Below, one piece after another: positions 20,040 to 30,537 of a DNA stretch of 64,000 nt. Numbering within the stretch: the first letter of the stretch is position 1; the number at the start of each line of letters is the position of its first letter. The DNA lies in NCBI GenBank assembly GCA_036186865.1, contig AP025069.1, positions 3,646,561-3,710,560 on the forward strand, given 5' to 3'. The position numbers and the translations under genes were made by a program. The notes beneath the pieces are model-generated. The model made no database searches, was not told where the DNA came from, and saw only the letters and a list, made by a program, of their open reading frames with translations. This stretch comes from Eustoma russellianum. Its lineage: Eukaryota; Streptophyta; Magnoliopsida; Gentianales; Gentianaceae.

Positions 20040-20440
20040 ATCAACTAGAACAAATTCTTATTCAATAATTCTTTTCCCATTTACCATTTTGTATATGTCA
20101 TTGTCATAACAAGACCCATCAAGCCTGCCTGGAGCGAGCAAAAGTCCAATACCTCTGGCTTCGTACGTCTCAGCCGCCCTAGTCTCAAAAAGTTTCATGG
20201 AGGATGCAAATCAAGAACTCAGCGGATTCTTAAGTTTGTAAGACATTGACAGGAACTCAAACAATGTGACTCTGCAAACTGGACCAGCAATCCTCTAAAT
20301 AGGCCGGATGCAATGGTATAGTCACTATTGACACAGACAGCAGTAAATCACCTATGTTGTGCGTGTACTGGTTCGAACCTGCGTTTTTTTGGGAACAATT
20401 TTATAACATAAATACCAACTGAGCTATACACTGGAAGCGC
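20040..20440 (-). repeat. tRNA-derived SINE-like repeat
   Basis: The minus strand begins near 20437 with a near-perfect Pol III box A (TAGCTCAGTTGGTA) and, about 40 bases on, a box B-like GGTTCGAACCA. The rest cannot fold as a tRNA, so this is a SINE head followed by a roughly 300-bp body of unknown origin. Part of the body (about 20040-20300) reads as an open frame with one internal stop, which I regard as fortuitous. The 3' end and target duplication were not fixed. Confidence 0.5.
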
Positions 20441-20925
20441 ATTGTTACCGATATTCGTACGTATGTTGATGTACACTAATATTCGTATATGTGCTGATAT
20501 ACATACTAATACAATATTGTTATACATATGACTCGTTTCGCATAAAAGAAGAATGTATAATTAAGAAGCAACTTGAACGTAATGCATATCCAACTTTCAA
20601 CACTTAGATAAGACCAAGATTGAAGAGATTCAAAGATCTCCTATCCTGTTAGTCTATCGATCTTTCAATCCACTTAGTATAATGAGTCATAATCGACTTT
20701 ATCATATGTCTTAATATCATATATATTGTATCAATCAATCATATCCAGTATCATATATATTGCATGCAGGTAGATAATCAGATATGAATCTCGCAGTTTC
20801 AAGTTACGTTTGTCACTATTACATCCTTACTCAAATTCATTATGCAGTTAACATGTCACCATACCATCTAGAGAAAGACACTAAAACATGAACATACATG
20901 CTCTATACCACTTCACAAGGCATGA
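20441..20925. other. No gene seen
   Basis: AT-rich spacer. A short pair of diverged direct repeats (ATATTCGTAYGTATGTTGAT-like) lies at 20452-20500. No coding or RNA feature was recognised. Confidence 0.5.
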
Positions 20926-20929
20926 GCCT

Positions 20930-21135
20930 AGCGAGCAAATATATATTTGCACATATATGCACACACATATTCATTTAGACACGCATGTAAATGGTGAAAA
21001 ATTTTAATATAGAAAAGATTATATATATATATACACACACAAGCACACATGTATGTATATATGTATGCGTGTGTGTGTGTATATACACACACATATGTGT
21101 ATATACACACATATACTGTATACACACACATCTCT
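20930..21135. repeat. Compound TA/CA/TG microsatellite
   Basis: Stretches of TATATATA, CACACACA, GTGTGTGTGT and ATACACAC follow each other. Open frames here on both strands are microsatellite translations and are not genes. Confidence 0.9.
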
Positions 21136-21466
21136 ATCAGATTAAGCTACAAACATTGAATTCAAATCACAAAGTTGATGATACTCTGTGAGAAATGTGC
21201 TTATACAGAATAAACATTTGTAACATGTGGGAAATTTTTTATTTTGTGAATAAATCATGTACGGATAAATATAAAACATTTCTAAAAAGCATGTTATTAT
21301 GTGTTACGATTTTCGTGAGTACAACAAACTATAATAAATGCGTCTGGATTCAGTTGTCAAACGACACATCCTGTGATTTAGAATTGACGAATGAATTGGG
21401 TTGGGATCTGAGAAGGCAAAAAGTGAGGCAAAATATGAGGCCTCCAATCATGCGCTGCCACGTGAT

Positions 21467-21844
21467 CAGGGCAGGCAGGTTGTGAGGCAATTTTTGAGGC
21501 CGCGAATTACGTGAGGCCACGTGGCACAGGCTGCCTGAAGTATAAAAAATTCTTTTTAACTCCGCCAAATAGAAAGTTTACACGTGGCAGACTAAAAAAT
21601 CCCTCCCCCCTCTTTAATCGATCTCTGCTACTCCATCCCCTTTCCCTTATCAGCCCCAAAATCGAACCCGTCCAAAAAATCAAAAACCCTACCTTCATCC
21701 GAACATCTTCTCCTGCGGGGAACTACCTTAAGCAACCGGAGTAAACACAAGTCTGTTTCTACTCAGCCATCCCCCCTTCTCAGATCTCGTTTCTCCTCAG
21801 CTCAGCAAAGACTCTTCTGCGGGCAACGATTACAGAGAAATCCA
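21467..21844 (+). promoter_or_regulatory. Promoter and leader of the GRF zinc-finger gene
   Basis: The region upstream of the GRF start codon has a TATA-like GTATAAAAAATT near 21540 and three ACGT-core G-boxes: CCACGTGATC just to the left near 21460, CCACGTGGC near 21517, and ACACGTGGC near 21580. The leader is pyrimidine-rich. The segment from 21467 is repeated in inverted orientation at about 33120-33455. Confidence 0.55.
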
Positions 21845-22941
21845 ATGGCAGTCAACAGTGTCCTGAAACAACCACCACCGGCGCAACCAGAAAGTGATTT
21901 TGTTCCGTCTGCTGCATATTTTGAAGTGAGGTTTTGCTCTATTTTCTTTTCGTTTAACCGCTGAAGCACATCTTAAATTTTCAACTTGAATATATGCCTT
22001 TTAGCTCTTCTTCTGTCTATGCTATAGCTTTCTTTGAAGTGAGGTTTTGCTCCTTTCGTACTGCTGCATGCGGCCTAATTAAAGATGATCTACTCGTAAC
22101 CAAAAAAAGGCTTAAGATAATTTTACATATCATGGAAGGCAGTTGACATCGGATTTTGATTTTCCTATCCGGCAGTTTATTTCTTAAGACTTAGTTTCCT
22201 TCCTAATTGAGTCTTAAGTGAACGGTGGTCTACGAATAACAAGTAAAAATTTCGTCTGATAGGCGAATCGTCTGAGCACGTTGGTGTTTTCATTCAAAAA
22301 GAAGGCGTAGAGCTGTTTGTCTTTCGATGTTAGTAATACACTTCAATTTTTATGTTTTCACTGTGCAAACTGATGGATTTCGTAGAACAGATGCATTTTT
22401 ATTTTTTGCTTTTTTTATTTGCATTTTGATGCAGATTGGAAGCATTATTCAAAGACAAAATGACATCTTCATCGACTGTTCACGTAGAGATATCCCAGAC
22501 ATATGCGATTGTGATTTGTTATTAAAAGAGCAAATGGCATGGAAAAACGACAATGTGGGACATAGGTTTCATTTTTGTGTTAACAGAAGATGTACTGTGT
22601 TCGTATGGATGGATGATCAGTTGTGTCAAAGATCTCGTTATATTATTCATGGTTTACTACGGAAGCGCAGTGATCATGAAAAACAAATTGGAGAATATGA
22701 GAAATTGAAGGTATAATACCAGTCGCTGAGAGATGAAAACTTGGCGCTGAAGAGAGAAAATGAAGTTCTGCATGAAGAAAACAAACTCATGAAAAGATAT
22801 AAGCAGGCTCGGAGAAGAGAAAACAAGGCTTTGAAAGAAGGAAAGAAACCTACGAAACTGAAGAGCAGTAGATGCACAAATTTTTTAGCTGTGTTGCTAA
22901 TAATAATCTTCATCGCAATCATTGTATTTGTGCTTAAGTAA
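21845..22941 (+). pseudogene. GRF-type zinc-finger protein with tail anchor, broken by one stop
   Basis: Exon 1 is 21845-21925 (starts MAVNSVLKQPPPAQP, ends in the donor GAA|GTGAGG). Exon 2 starts at 22435 after TTTGATGCAG. Exon 2 encodes a GRF zinc finger: ICDCDLLLKEQ, NDNVGHRFHFC, then C with VFVWMDDQ, four metal ligands in the usual CxC...C...C spacing. A TAA at 22714-22716 stops the frame, but the same frame continues at once to 22941 with a charged coiled coil (LALKRENEVLHEENK) and a C-terminal hydrophobic anchor (FLAVLLIIIFIAIIVFVLK). One nonsense change therefore separates two halves that clearly belong together. The alternatives are an unseen intron using the AAG|GTATAA donor, or a real short protein ending at 22716. 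The biochemical role of these plant GRF proteins is not known to me. Confidence 0.7.
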
Positions 22942-23580
22942 CACTATTAGCTGCGTTATACTATTCGTAGATCTGTCAAAATTGTCGCGGGAATTGGACC
23001 TAGGTTTTGTAGAATGTCATCATGTGCAACTTCAATGAAACTAGCCTATGAATATTTGAGTAGTTTCATTCAGTTTATTTCGCTTCTGTTATGTTGTGTT
23101 TATCTATTTGTGGTTTATATTTAGAAAATACTTGCTCATTGCCTGCTAGCTAAATTGCACTGGTTTAATGCTGGTATCACTTCTTGTTGCCTCGGCCGGC
23201 TGTTGTTTAAGGTTTGTTTTGTTACAATTCATTGAAAGTATTGTAAGAAACCATCCAATTCATGCAAGCTTGGCAACGTGGAGGTGAATCAATTCAAATA
23301 TCATATATTACAAAAGTCTCTTTGCAGATGTACAACTTAGTTTTGCCTTATTGGCTACAAATGATGTACCAAGTCTCCAGATTTCGACCTGGAAATGTGC
23401 CAGAAAATGGCGTAATTCCAACTAAAATTGCCTGCATTTGGACGGTCCACGATATATGAAAGCTTATCATGGGAATTCTCATCGTTGCCAACCGCCATTA
23501 GTGAGCCTTCAGTTGAAACCAAGACTGAAAACAAGTAATCAAATGTGCCTTGGTTTCCAGGAAAGCCGCTACCATGGTTT
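22942..23580. other. No gene seen; left flank of the Copia element
   Basis: Presumably includes the 3' UTR of the GRF gene. No further exon was recognised. The last bases before the LTR are GGTTT, but the matching target duplication is lost on the other side because that LTR is truncated. Confidence 0.4.
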
Positions 23581-25734
23581 TGTTGGACCGTGCACCTGCA
23601 ATAAACACCACTAGAGGGGGGTGAATAGTGGTTAGCGGAAATTACACTAGAACCCTTTGTTAAAATCCCCTTTGAAAACAGAATCTGAAACCACCTAAGA
23701 TTCAGTACCCGTTTTTCAAAAATTCACAAATAATTGTACACAACTTCAAAAATTATGAAAATTTCCAGAATTTAACTTTAATGAGTTAACAAGACTCTAT
23801 CCAAAAATCAGACAAAAATAAGATCTTTTGACCCTTCAAATAAATAAAAAGATTCAGATGGTCAATCTGGACAGAATTGGACAGAATGTTGCTGATTTTG
23901 CAAAACGTGTTTCTCTTTGAATACTCAACCAAAAAGGTTGATCTTTATATCAAAACACTCCTTAGGATGTGTAGATGAAGTTTCCAAAAGGCCCTTACCT
24001 TAACCAACTCTTGAAAAATACAGAATTTAAGTTTTCTCAAAACTGGTCAGATTGCATCCAGATTGGAGCAGTTATCTTGCAAAGACTGAAAGACTAATTT
24101 TCCCTTGCTCAAATCAAGTGATTCTTGTTGCAAATGAAAGCTAACAGTCTGAAGTATAACTCCACCAAAAATCACGAATTTTGAAAGTGTTTAGATATTT
24201 TTTCAAATTGTGAGAAGTTGTGTGAAAACTGCAGTCAAAAACGGGCAGAAAACAGAAATAAAGAAACAAGAGAAGAACACCGAGAATTTATCCTGGTTCG
24301 GTCAATGTGACCTACTCCAGTCCCAAGGAACACCTTTCCTTGGATTTCACTATGGTATGAACCAAATTACAGCAAGAACCAAGCTTGATCCTTGGGTTAA
24401 ACACCAACCCTATTCAAGACTTGGATGAACACATTTATGCAACTCTTGGTTGCAACACCTCTATCACCTATTGATGTAGCCTTATAGATTTGGCTAATCA
24501 ATCTTACAAATAAGACACAAGAAGGTGTGTATAGTGTAGCTGGACAACAACTAGAAATGGAACACCTTAGCTACACAAAGTATGAACGAAAATATGAAAA
24601 GAGAATAGCAAGACAACAATCTTCAATTTTTGCTTTCAAGTGTGTGTCTTCTCTTCTTCACCTTGCCTTCTATTTATAGAGTGAATTGATGGCATATTCC
24701 CTCCAACTTTTAGACCATGTGATGACTGAGAATTTTGAATTAAAACACCTCCATAATCATCTCCAACAATCTTGTTTCCATTACATTCAAATTTGAAATT
24801 TCAAGTTGGCAACTTTTGCCAACTAGCTTGCTTTTGGTTTGTCTTCTTGTCTCCAACTCATAAAATGAGAAAAACATCATCTCCACCTGTATAATCACGT
24901 TTTGGAGGCTGTGTATATGTATACCAACTCAGATTTTTGAGGAGAAATCAACAAATAATAGTTGACAAGGTTATGTCAACATATAATATCAAAATTCTCA
25001 TTTCTTCTTGACATATTGTGATCAATCTTGCACCAAGGACACCTTGTAATCTCTGAAAGATGATGATTAAGAACCTCCAATAACATATATATAAGAGTCT
25101 TCAAGAGAAAATAGAACGTGACATCGAATACCGTCACATATCCCGCTACAGTCGATAAAATCATCAAATGAGAGAATAAAATAGTAAACCACCAAATAAT
25201 CTTCAAGAATATACTAAATGAACTCCAGAATGAATATAATAAGATACTCAAGAGATTCATTGAGTAAAAATACCGAAACTGTCTTCGGGGGTAAAATGAC
25301 CAAAATGCCCCTAGTGAGATAAAACTCCAGAAATGACCCTGATGGTCAGAATTAAGTATAATAACACCTTCTTGATAATAAATAAGATGATAATATCTTC
25401 TTGAATCATATTCACCATGTCGAGTACCTGCAAAACTCAAAATACCACTTTTGCCCTTTTTGGTAAGTTGTAGAAACTTCGAGGGCATATTAGTCACAAG
25501 AGATTATCATCATAAAAATCACATAATCACAACATGATAAACATATATAAATCATGTAAAAATAAAAACAACTATTTTATCACATTTTAGAAAAATATTT
25601 CTAACCACCCTAGACATCGTGTCATTTTTCTTCACTTATTCAACTCTTTCATTTATAACACCATAAGTGACATTTTTAAGTATTCATCACTTAAAATCAT
25701 GACTTTGAAAATTATCCAAACATATTTCTCAACA
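23581..25734 (-). repeat. 3' LTR of the first Copia element
   Basis: 2154 bp. On the element's strand it begins TGTTGAGAAATATG and ends GGTCCAACA, so the ends are TGTTG...CAACA inverted repeats. The polypurine tract AAAAGGGGGAGAA directly precedes it. Open frames inside are fortuitous. Confidence 0.88.
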
Positions 25735-25749
25735 TTCTCCCCCTTTTGG
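25735..25749 (-). other. Polypurine tract of the first Copia element
   Basis: The element strand reads CCAAAAGGGGGAGAA immediately before the TGTTG start of the 3' LTR, the normal primer for plus-strand DNA synthesis. Confidence 0.85.
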
Positions 25750-26021
25750 ATGATTTTCAAAATAACCTAACATGATTTTAATGTCACAACTTATAACCAA
25801 AAGTTTAACCAAATGTTTTCAACTATGTTTTCAACTTTTAAATAGTATGCCGCTTCCCCGCAACTCATACTCTCCCCCTTAACCTATGCTCCAAAATTTA
25901 TACCAATAAAAACTTAGCATATGATTCATCATGACTTACCAACTAAAACATGACTTACCAACTAAAATCATGTTCTTATTCTATCTCCCCCTTTATTTTG
26001 CAAATCATGCAAAAGATAGAA

Positions 26022-29000
26022 CTATACAATGGTATCGTAAGTCATCATTCCTAATTTGGCTCGTAAGTTTTCAAAAGTGGCTTGATTAAGGGGTTTGGTG
26101 AAGATGTCAGCGATTTGATGATCAGTTCTTATGTGGTTTATCACTATATCCTCATTTTGAACATGATCACGAAGAAAGTGGTATCGCACCTCAATGTGTT
26201 TGGCCTTAGAATGAAGCACCGGATTCCGGGAAAGATTGATTGCACTTGTGCTATCGCAGAAAATTAGAATCTTATTCATTTTAATGTCAAAATCACTAAG
26301 TTGCTGTTTAAGCCAAAGTATTTGGGTAGTACATAAACTCAAAGCGATATACTCAGCTTCAGTGGTAGAAAGAGCTACACTAGCTTGCTTTTTAGAAAAC
26401 CAAGAAATCAAGTTGGTTCCTATGAATTGACAAGTACCGCTAGTGGATTTTCTATCTAATTTGCAACCACCATAATCAGCATCACTATATGCGTGTAATT
26501 CCAACTTAGCGTTTCTATCATACCACAGTCCTAAGTGATGTGTATGCTTAAGATATCTAAAGATCTTTTTAACTGCATTGTAATGTGATACCTTAGGACA
26601 AGATTGAAACCTAGCACACATACACACACTAAACATGATATCAGGTCTTGATGCAGTTAAGTATAATAGTGATCCAATCATAGACCTATAGAGTGTGTCA
26701 TCAAAAGTTTTACCATTTTCATCATTGTCTAGTTTGGTGCTAACACTCATGGGGGTAGGTGTTGGTTTTAATTCTTCAAAGCCAAACTTCTTAATCATAT
26801 CATTGACATACTTAAGTTGGCTAATGTGAATTCCTTGAGGGGTTTGTTTGATTTGAAGTCCTAAGAAATAATTCAACTCTCCTACCATTGACATTTCAAA
26901 TTTTGACTTCATACATTCTTCGAAGTCTTTTACTAAGGTAGGGTTTGTTGAACCAAAGATTATATCATCTACATAGATTTGAACTATTAACAAATCATTA
27001 TCTTTTCGTCTTAGAAATAATGTGTTGTCTATTGTTCCCCTTTGATAATTATTTGCAATAAGAAAGTTCGCAAATCTATCATACCAAGCTCTTGGAGCTT
27101 GTTTCAAACCATATAGAGCTTTCTTAAGCTTGTAAACATGGTTAGGATTCTTTGGATCTTCGAATCCAGAGGGTTGTTTGACAAACACTTCTTCTTGGAT
27201 GTATCCATTCAAGAATGCACTCTTGACATCCATTTGGAAGAGCTTAATTTTGCTTATACTTGCAATCGCAAGTAACAATCTAATTGCTTCTAGTCGTGCA
27301 ACAGGTGCAAAGGTTTCTTCATAATCTATTCCTTCTTGTTGATTATAACCTTGTGCGACTAGTCTAGCCTTATTCCTTGTAATATTTCCTTGTTCATCCA
27401 TTTTATTCTTAAAAACCCATTTAGTTCCTATGATAGACTTGTCTTCAGGTTTAGGTACTAAGTCCCACACGTTGTTCCTTGTGAATTGATTTAATACCTC
27501 ATGCATAGCATCTATCCATGATATGTCACCTAAGGCTTCCTTTACGTTCTTAGGTTCTAATTGTGAGATTAAGCTATGTCCTTCAAGTTGACCTATATTT
27601 CTACGTGTTTTAACCCCAACACTTGGATCCCCAATGATTAGTTCTCTAGGGTGCCACCAATTCCTAGATTGATTAAGTTCACCCTCATCTTGTTCAAATA
27701 TTTCATTAGTGTGAACGTTATCATATGTAATTGGATCATTAGTTGTATCTTCTAATTGCAGAGTCTCTTGATTTATTTCATCTAAGGGTTTATGTTTGTC
27801 TTGTTCAGGGGGAGTTAGTTCTAGATGATCAAGTACAGGCTCAAGTAATACATCATCATCAAACATATTTTCAATATTTGTTTCTTGTTTATGTTGATGT
27901 TTATCACTAACTTCAAAGCATGCATTTTCATTGAATTTCACATGTATGGATTCAATTATTTTTCTAGATGCAGGATTATAACACCTATATGTTCTTGAGT
28001 TAGTTGAATACCCAACAAATATGCATTCAATAGACTTTTGTTCAAATTTATCTAGATTATCCTTAGTGTTCAGTACAAAACATTTACATCCGAATACTTT
28101 AAGATAATCTATCTTAGGTTGCCTATTGTTTAGCAATTCATAAGGCGTTTTATTTAATTTCTTTCTAATAGTGAGCCTATTTATAATATAGCATGCACAA
28201 CTAACAGCTTCAGCCCATAAATATTTAGGTAATTTATTTTCACACAGCATTGTCCTAGCAACTTCTTGAATTGTTCTATTTTTACGTTCAACAACTCCAT
28301 TGAGTTGTGGTGTTCTAGGTGGTGAGAATTCATGTTTGATTCCATATAGTTCGCAAAATTTGATTACGTCTTTGTTTTTAAATTCTCCACCTCTATCGCT
28401 TCTAATTCTTTTAACATTTTCTTCATAAATGTTTTCAAGTTGCTTAATAAGGGTTTCAATTTCTAATGGAGCATCGTCTTTGTGTGTTAAGAACAACGTC
28501 CATGTGTAGCGTGAGTAATCATCTACTATGACACACACATAGTAGTGTCCACCTAGACTTCTTGTCCTACTTGGACCAAATAAGTCTAAGTGAAGCAATT
28601 CTAGTACATGACTAGTACTCACTTCATGTTTCGGTTTTAAGGTTTCTTTAATGTGTTTTCCCTTAATACATGTTTCACACATTTGAAAATTATCTAAGTC
28701 TAACTTAGGCATTCCTCTAATTAAATTCTTCTTAGACAATTTCTTAATAGTTGAAATTCCTATATGGCCTAATCTTCTATGCCATAAATTTACATCTAAG
28801 TCATGTGATATTAGACACTTAACCTTAGCATCTAACATGTTATCTAAGGTAAGAGTATAAATATTTCCATATCTATTTCCTTTTAAAACCGTTTCTCCTT
28901 TTTCATTTATTATATCACAAGAATTGGGAAGAAAGGAGACATTATAACCACAATCTATAAGTTGAGAAATACTAAGTAAATTATAAGATAGATTGCTTAC

Positions 29001-29147
29001 TAATAACACATTTCGTATTTGAAATGTGTTAGGGTCCCCAATTGTTCCTTTTCCAACAACTTGTCCTTTGTTGTTGTCACCGAATGTTATTTTTCCTCCA
29101 TTCTTGATATGTTCCAATTCGATGAATAGTTTGGGGTTCTCCGTCAT
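26022..29147 (-). CDS. Copia pol: integrase, reverse transcriptase, RNase H
   Basis: A 1041-codon uninterrupted frame. The protease active site WFLDSGCSRH lies just upstream of the first ATG in the same frame, so the ATG is only the first Met after a damaged stretch. Then follow GAG-pre-integrase and zinc ligands (WHRRLGHIG, CETCIKGKH), the integrase core (LDLFGPSRTRSLGG, VDDYSRYTW, GEFKN, TPQLNGVVERKNRT), reverse transcriptase (QMDVKSAFLNG, LYGLKQAPRAWYDR, IYVDDIIFGS) and RNase H (HAYSDADYGG, KKQASVALSTTEAEYIAL), ending ADIFTKPL. It processes, copies and integrates the element. The catalytic residues appear intact. Two in-frame stops at 29232-29234 (TAG) and 29262-29264 (TAA) separate it from gag. 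Confidence 0.92.
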   Translation of the reverse strand: MTENPKLFIELEHIKNGGKITFGDNNKGQVVGKGTIGDPNTFQIRNVLLVSNLSYNLLSISQLIDCGYNVSFLPNSCDIINEKGETVLKGNRYGNIYTLTLDNMLDAKVKCLISHDLDVNLWHRRLGHIGISTIKKLSKKNLIRGMPKLDLDNFQMCETCIKGKHIKETLKPKHEVSTSHVLELLHLDLFGPSRTRSLGGHYYVCVIVDDYSRYTWTLFLTHKDDAPLEIETLIKQLENIYEENVKRIRSDRGGEFKNKDVIKFCELYGIKHEFSPPRTPQLNGVVERKNRTIQEVARTMLCENKLPKYLWAEAVSCACYIINRLTIRKKLNKTPYELLNNRQPKIDYLKVFGCKCFVLNTKDNLDKFEQKSIECIFVGYSTNSRTYRCYNPASRKIIESIHVKFNENACFEVSDKHQHKQETNIENMFDDDVLLEPVLDHLELTPPEQDKHKPLDEINQETLQLEDTTNDPITYDNVHTNEIFEQDEGELNQSRNWWHPRELIIGDPSVGVKTRRNIGQLEGHSLISQLEPKNVKEALGDISWIDAMHEVLNQFTRNNVWDLVPKPEDKSIIGTKWVFKNKMDEQGNITRNKARLVAQGYNQQEGIDYEETFAPVARLEAIRLLLAIASISKIKLFQMDVKSAFLNGYIQEEVFVKQPSGFEDPKNPNHVYKLKKALYGLKQAPRAWYDRFANFLIANNYQRGTIDNTLFLRRKDNDLLIVQIYVDDIIFGSTNPTLVKDFEECMKSKFEMSMVGELNYFLGLQIKQTPQGIHISQLKYVNDMIKKFGFEELKPTPTPMSVSTKLDNDENGKTFDDTLYRSMIGSLLYLTASRPDIMFSVCMCARFQSCPKVSHYNAVKKIFRYLKHTHHLGLWYDRNAKLELHAYSDADYGGCKLDRKSTSGTCQFIGTNLISWFSKKQASVALSTTEAEYIALSLCTTQILWLKQQLSDFDIKMNKILIFCDSTSAINLSRNPVLHSKAKHIEVRYHFLRDHVQNEDIVINHIRTDHQIADIFTKPLNQATFENLRAKLGMMTYDTIV

Positions 29148-29261
29148 ATGCCTCGAACATCCACTATCTAAAAACCATTTGGTTTTTAGATTCTTTGACT
29201 TTGCCTCCTTCTTGCATTCCTTGCGTTTATCCTACAATGGAGACAAAGTTTTAGGTACCCT

Positions 29262-30332
29262 TTATTTGGGTCCTTGAATGTTAGGGGCACTATTCTTGTT
29301 TAGATATCTCTTAGGTATCCAAACTTGAATATACCTTCTAGGCACATTTTTAGCATTGTTATAATTTGGAAAATAAGAAGAATTAGCATATACATGATTA
29401 TTCCACATAAGTGAAGATGCATTGTTATACATGTTGTGCCATGGTTGATAATCATTATAGGATGGCCGAATTTTATAACGTGCATAAGGCATGCGATTTT
29501 GTTTCTTGAATGGCGCAGTATAAGTGTGTTCATAGGCATTTCTACAAGACTTATAAGAGTGTTGCCTATACTTAGGTTTATAATATGTTGAATGCATTTT
29601 ATTATGTCTCGTTGCATTTGTATACATATAGGCATAATTTCTAGGTTGTCTAGATGCAAAGTTTAGCCTAGATGTATGTTTATGCATGTGTGCTTTTATG
29701 GGTGTATGTTGTATTTTTGCCTTGATATTAGTAGAAGAAGGTGTAGAAGAAGATGTAGCAAGCAAAGTTGATTTTATTGTATTATATGGCAACTTTGTAC
29801 TAGATGAAACATACTTAGTCTTTTTATTTACTTTTTCATTTTCTTCTTTATAGCCTAAGCCAGTTTTATCATTTTCATATTTTTGCGATGATATTAATAC
29901 ATCTAACATGTTTGTTCCTGATTTAAATTGTTCTAAGGTTTTCTCTAAATCTAGTTTACATGATTTAAGTGTAAACACTTCATTTTCATAATCCTGTATC
30001 TTGGTTTTCAACACACTATTTTCAGTTCTTAAAGCTTGTTCATTATTTCTAGATGACTCAATTTTAGTCTTTAATGAATCAAGAGCATTTGATGACTCTT
30101 GTTTGAAAGACTCTAATTGATTAGAAAGTTCCAAGTTGGTTGTCTTCAACTTGTCATTTTCTTCAATTAGTTTCTTTTTCTCTTTTGACAACCTTTTACA
30201 ATGAGCATGCATTTTCATGAATTCATCATACATTTCATCGAAAGTCATCTCATTATCAGAATCAAAATCAGGAGTAGATGTTACCTCTTTCGTAGACTTT
30301 GAGAACGCTCCTTTATGAGGGATAGATGACAT
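29262..30332 (-). pseudogene. Copia gag remnant (coiled-coil part only)
   Basis: A 356-codon frame lying in the same frame as pol and cut off from it by TAA at 29262 and TAG at 29232. Residues about 25-150 are a charged heptad-like coiled coil (MHAHCKRLSKEKKKLIEEN and the following part). The C-terminal half is basic and rich in Y, N and H. The usual N-terminal capsid-like domain and CCHC knuckle of SIRE-type Gag are absent: only about 190 bp separate this frame from the primer site. This copy should therefore be unable to package itself. Confidence 0.7.
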
Positions 30333-30522
30333 GATGTATGATTTTAGATGAATACCTTGAATCTTTAATCAAGTGAATACAAATGCTCCAAACCTTCTTG
30401 AAGTGTTCAAATGCTCCAAACCTTCTTGATTTGGGATTAGCAGGCAACAATGATTTCTTGCTTCTTAGCCTTGTCTTGTTTGTACGATGTTGAATCTTAC
30501 TTCTTTTGAATGGTGTTGGTCT

Positions 30523-30535
30523 GGCTCTGATACCA
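30523..30535 (-). other. Primer-binding site (initiator tRNA-Met), first Copia
   Basis: The element strand reads TGGTATCAGAGCC two bases after the LTR's CAACA end, the standard complement to the 3' end of initiator tRNA-Met used by plant Copia elements. Confidence 0.9.
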
Positions 30536-30537
30536 AA

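Noticed and set aside
20040..20300. A minus-strand reading of about 80 codons with one stop that looks coding (includes KLFETRAAETYEARG)
   Set aside because: It follows a tRNA-like SINE head, has no recognisable family and no splice context; treated as SINE body.
20365..20437. Possible tRNA gene on the minus strand (box A and box B present)
   Set aside because: No acceptor-stem pairing or cloverleaf could be formed between the boxes; it fits a tRNA-derived SINE.
20928..21191. Open frames rich in Y, V, C and T on both strands
   Set aside because: Same cause: the CA/TG/TA microsatellite at 20930-21135.
24976..25497. A 173-codon minus-strand frame, with a related one at 31933-32376
   Set aside because: Lies in the LTRs of the first Copia element; the right-hand frame is a chance fusion of LTR and B12D exon in the wrong frame.
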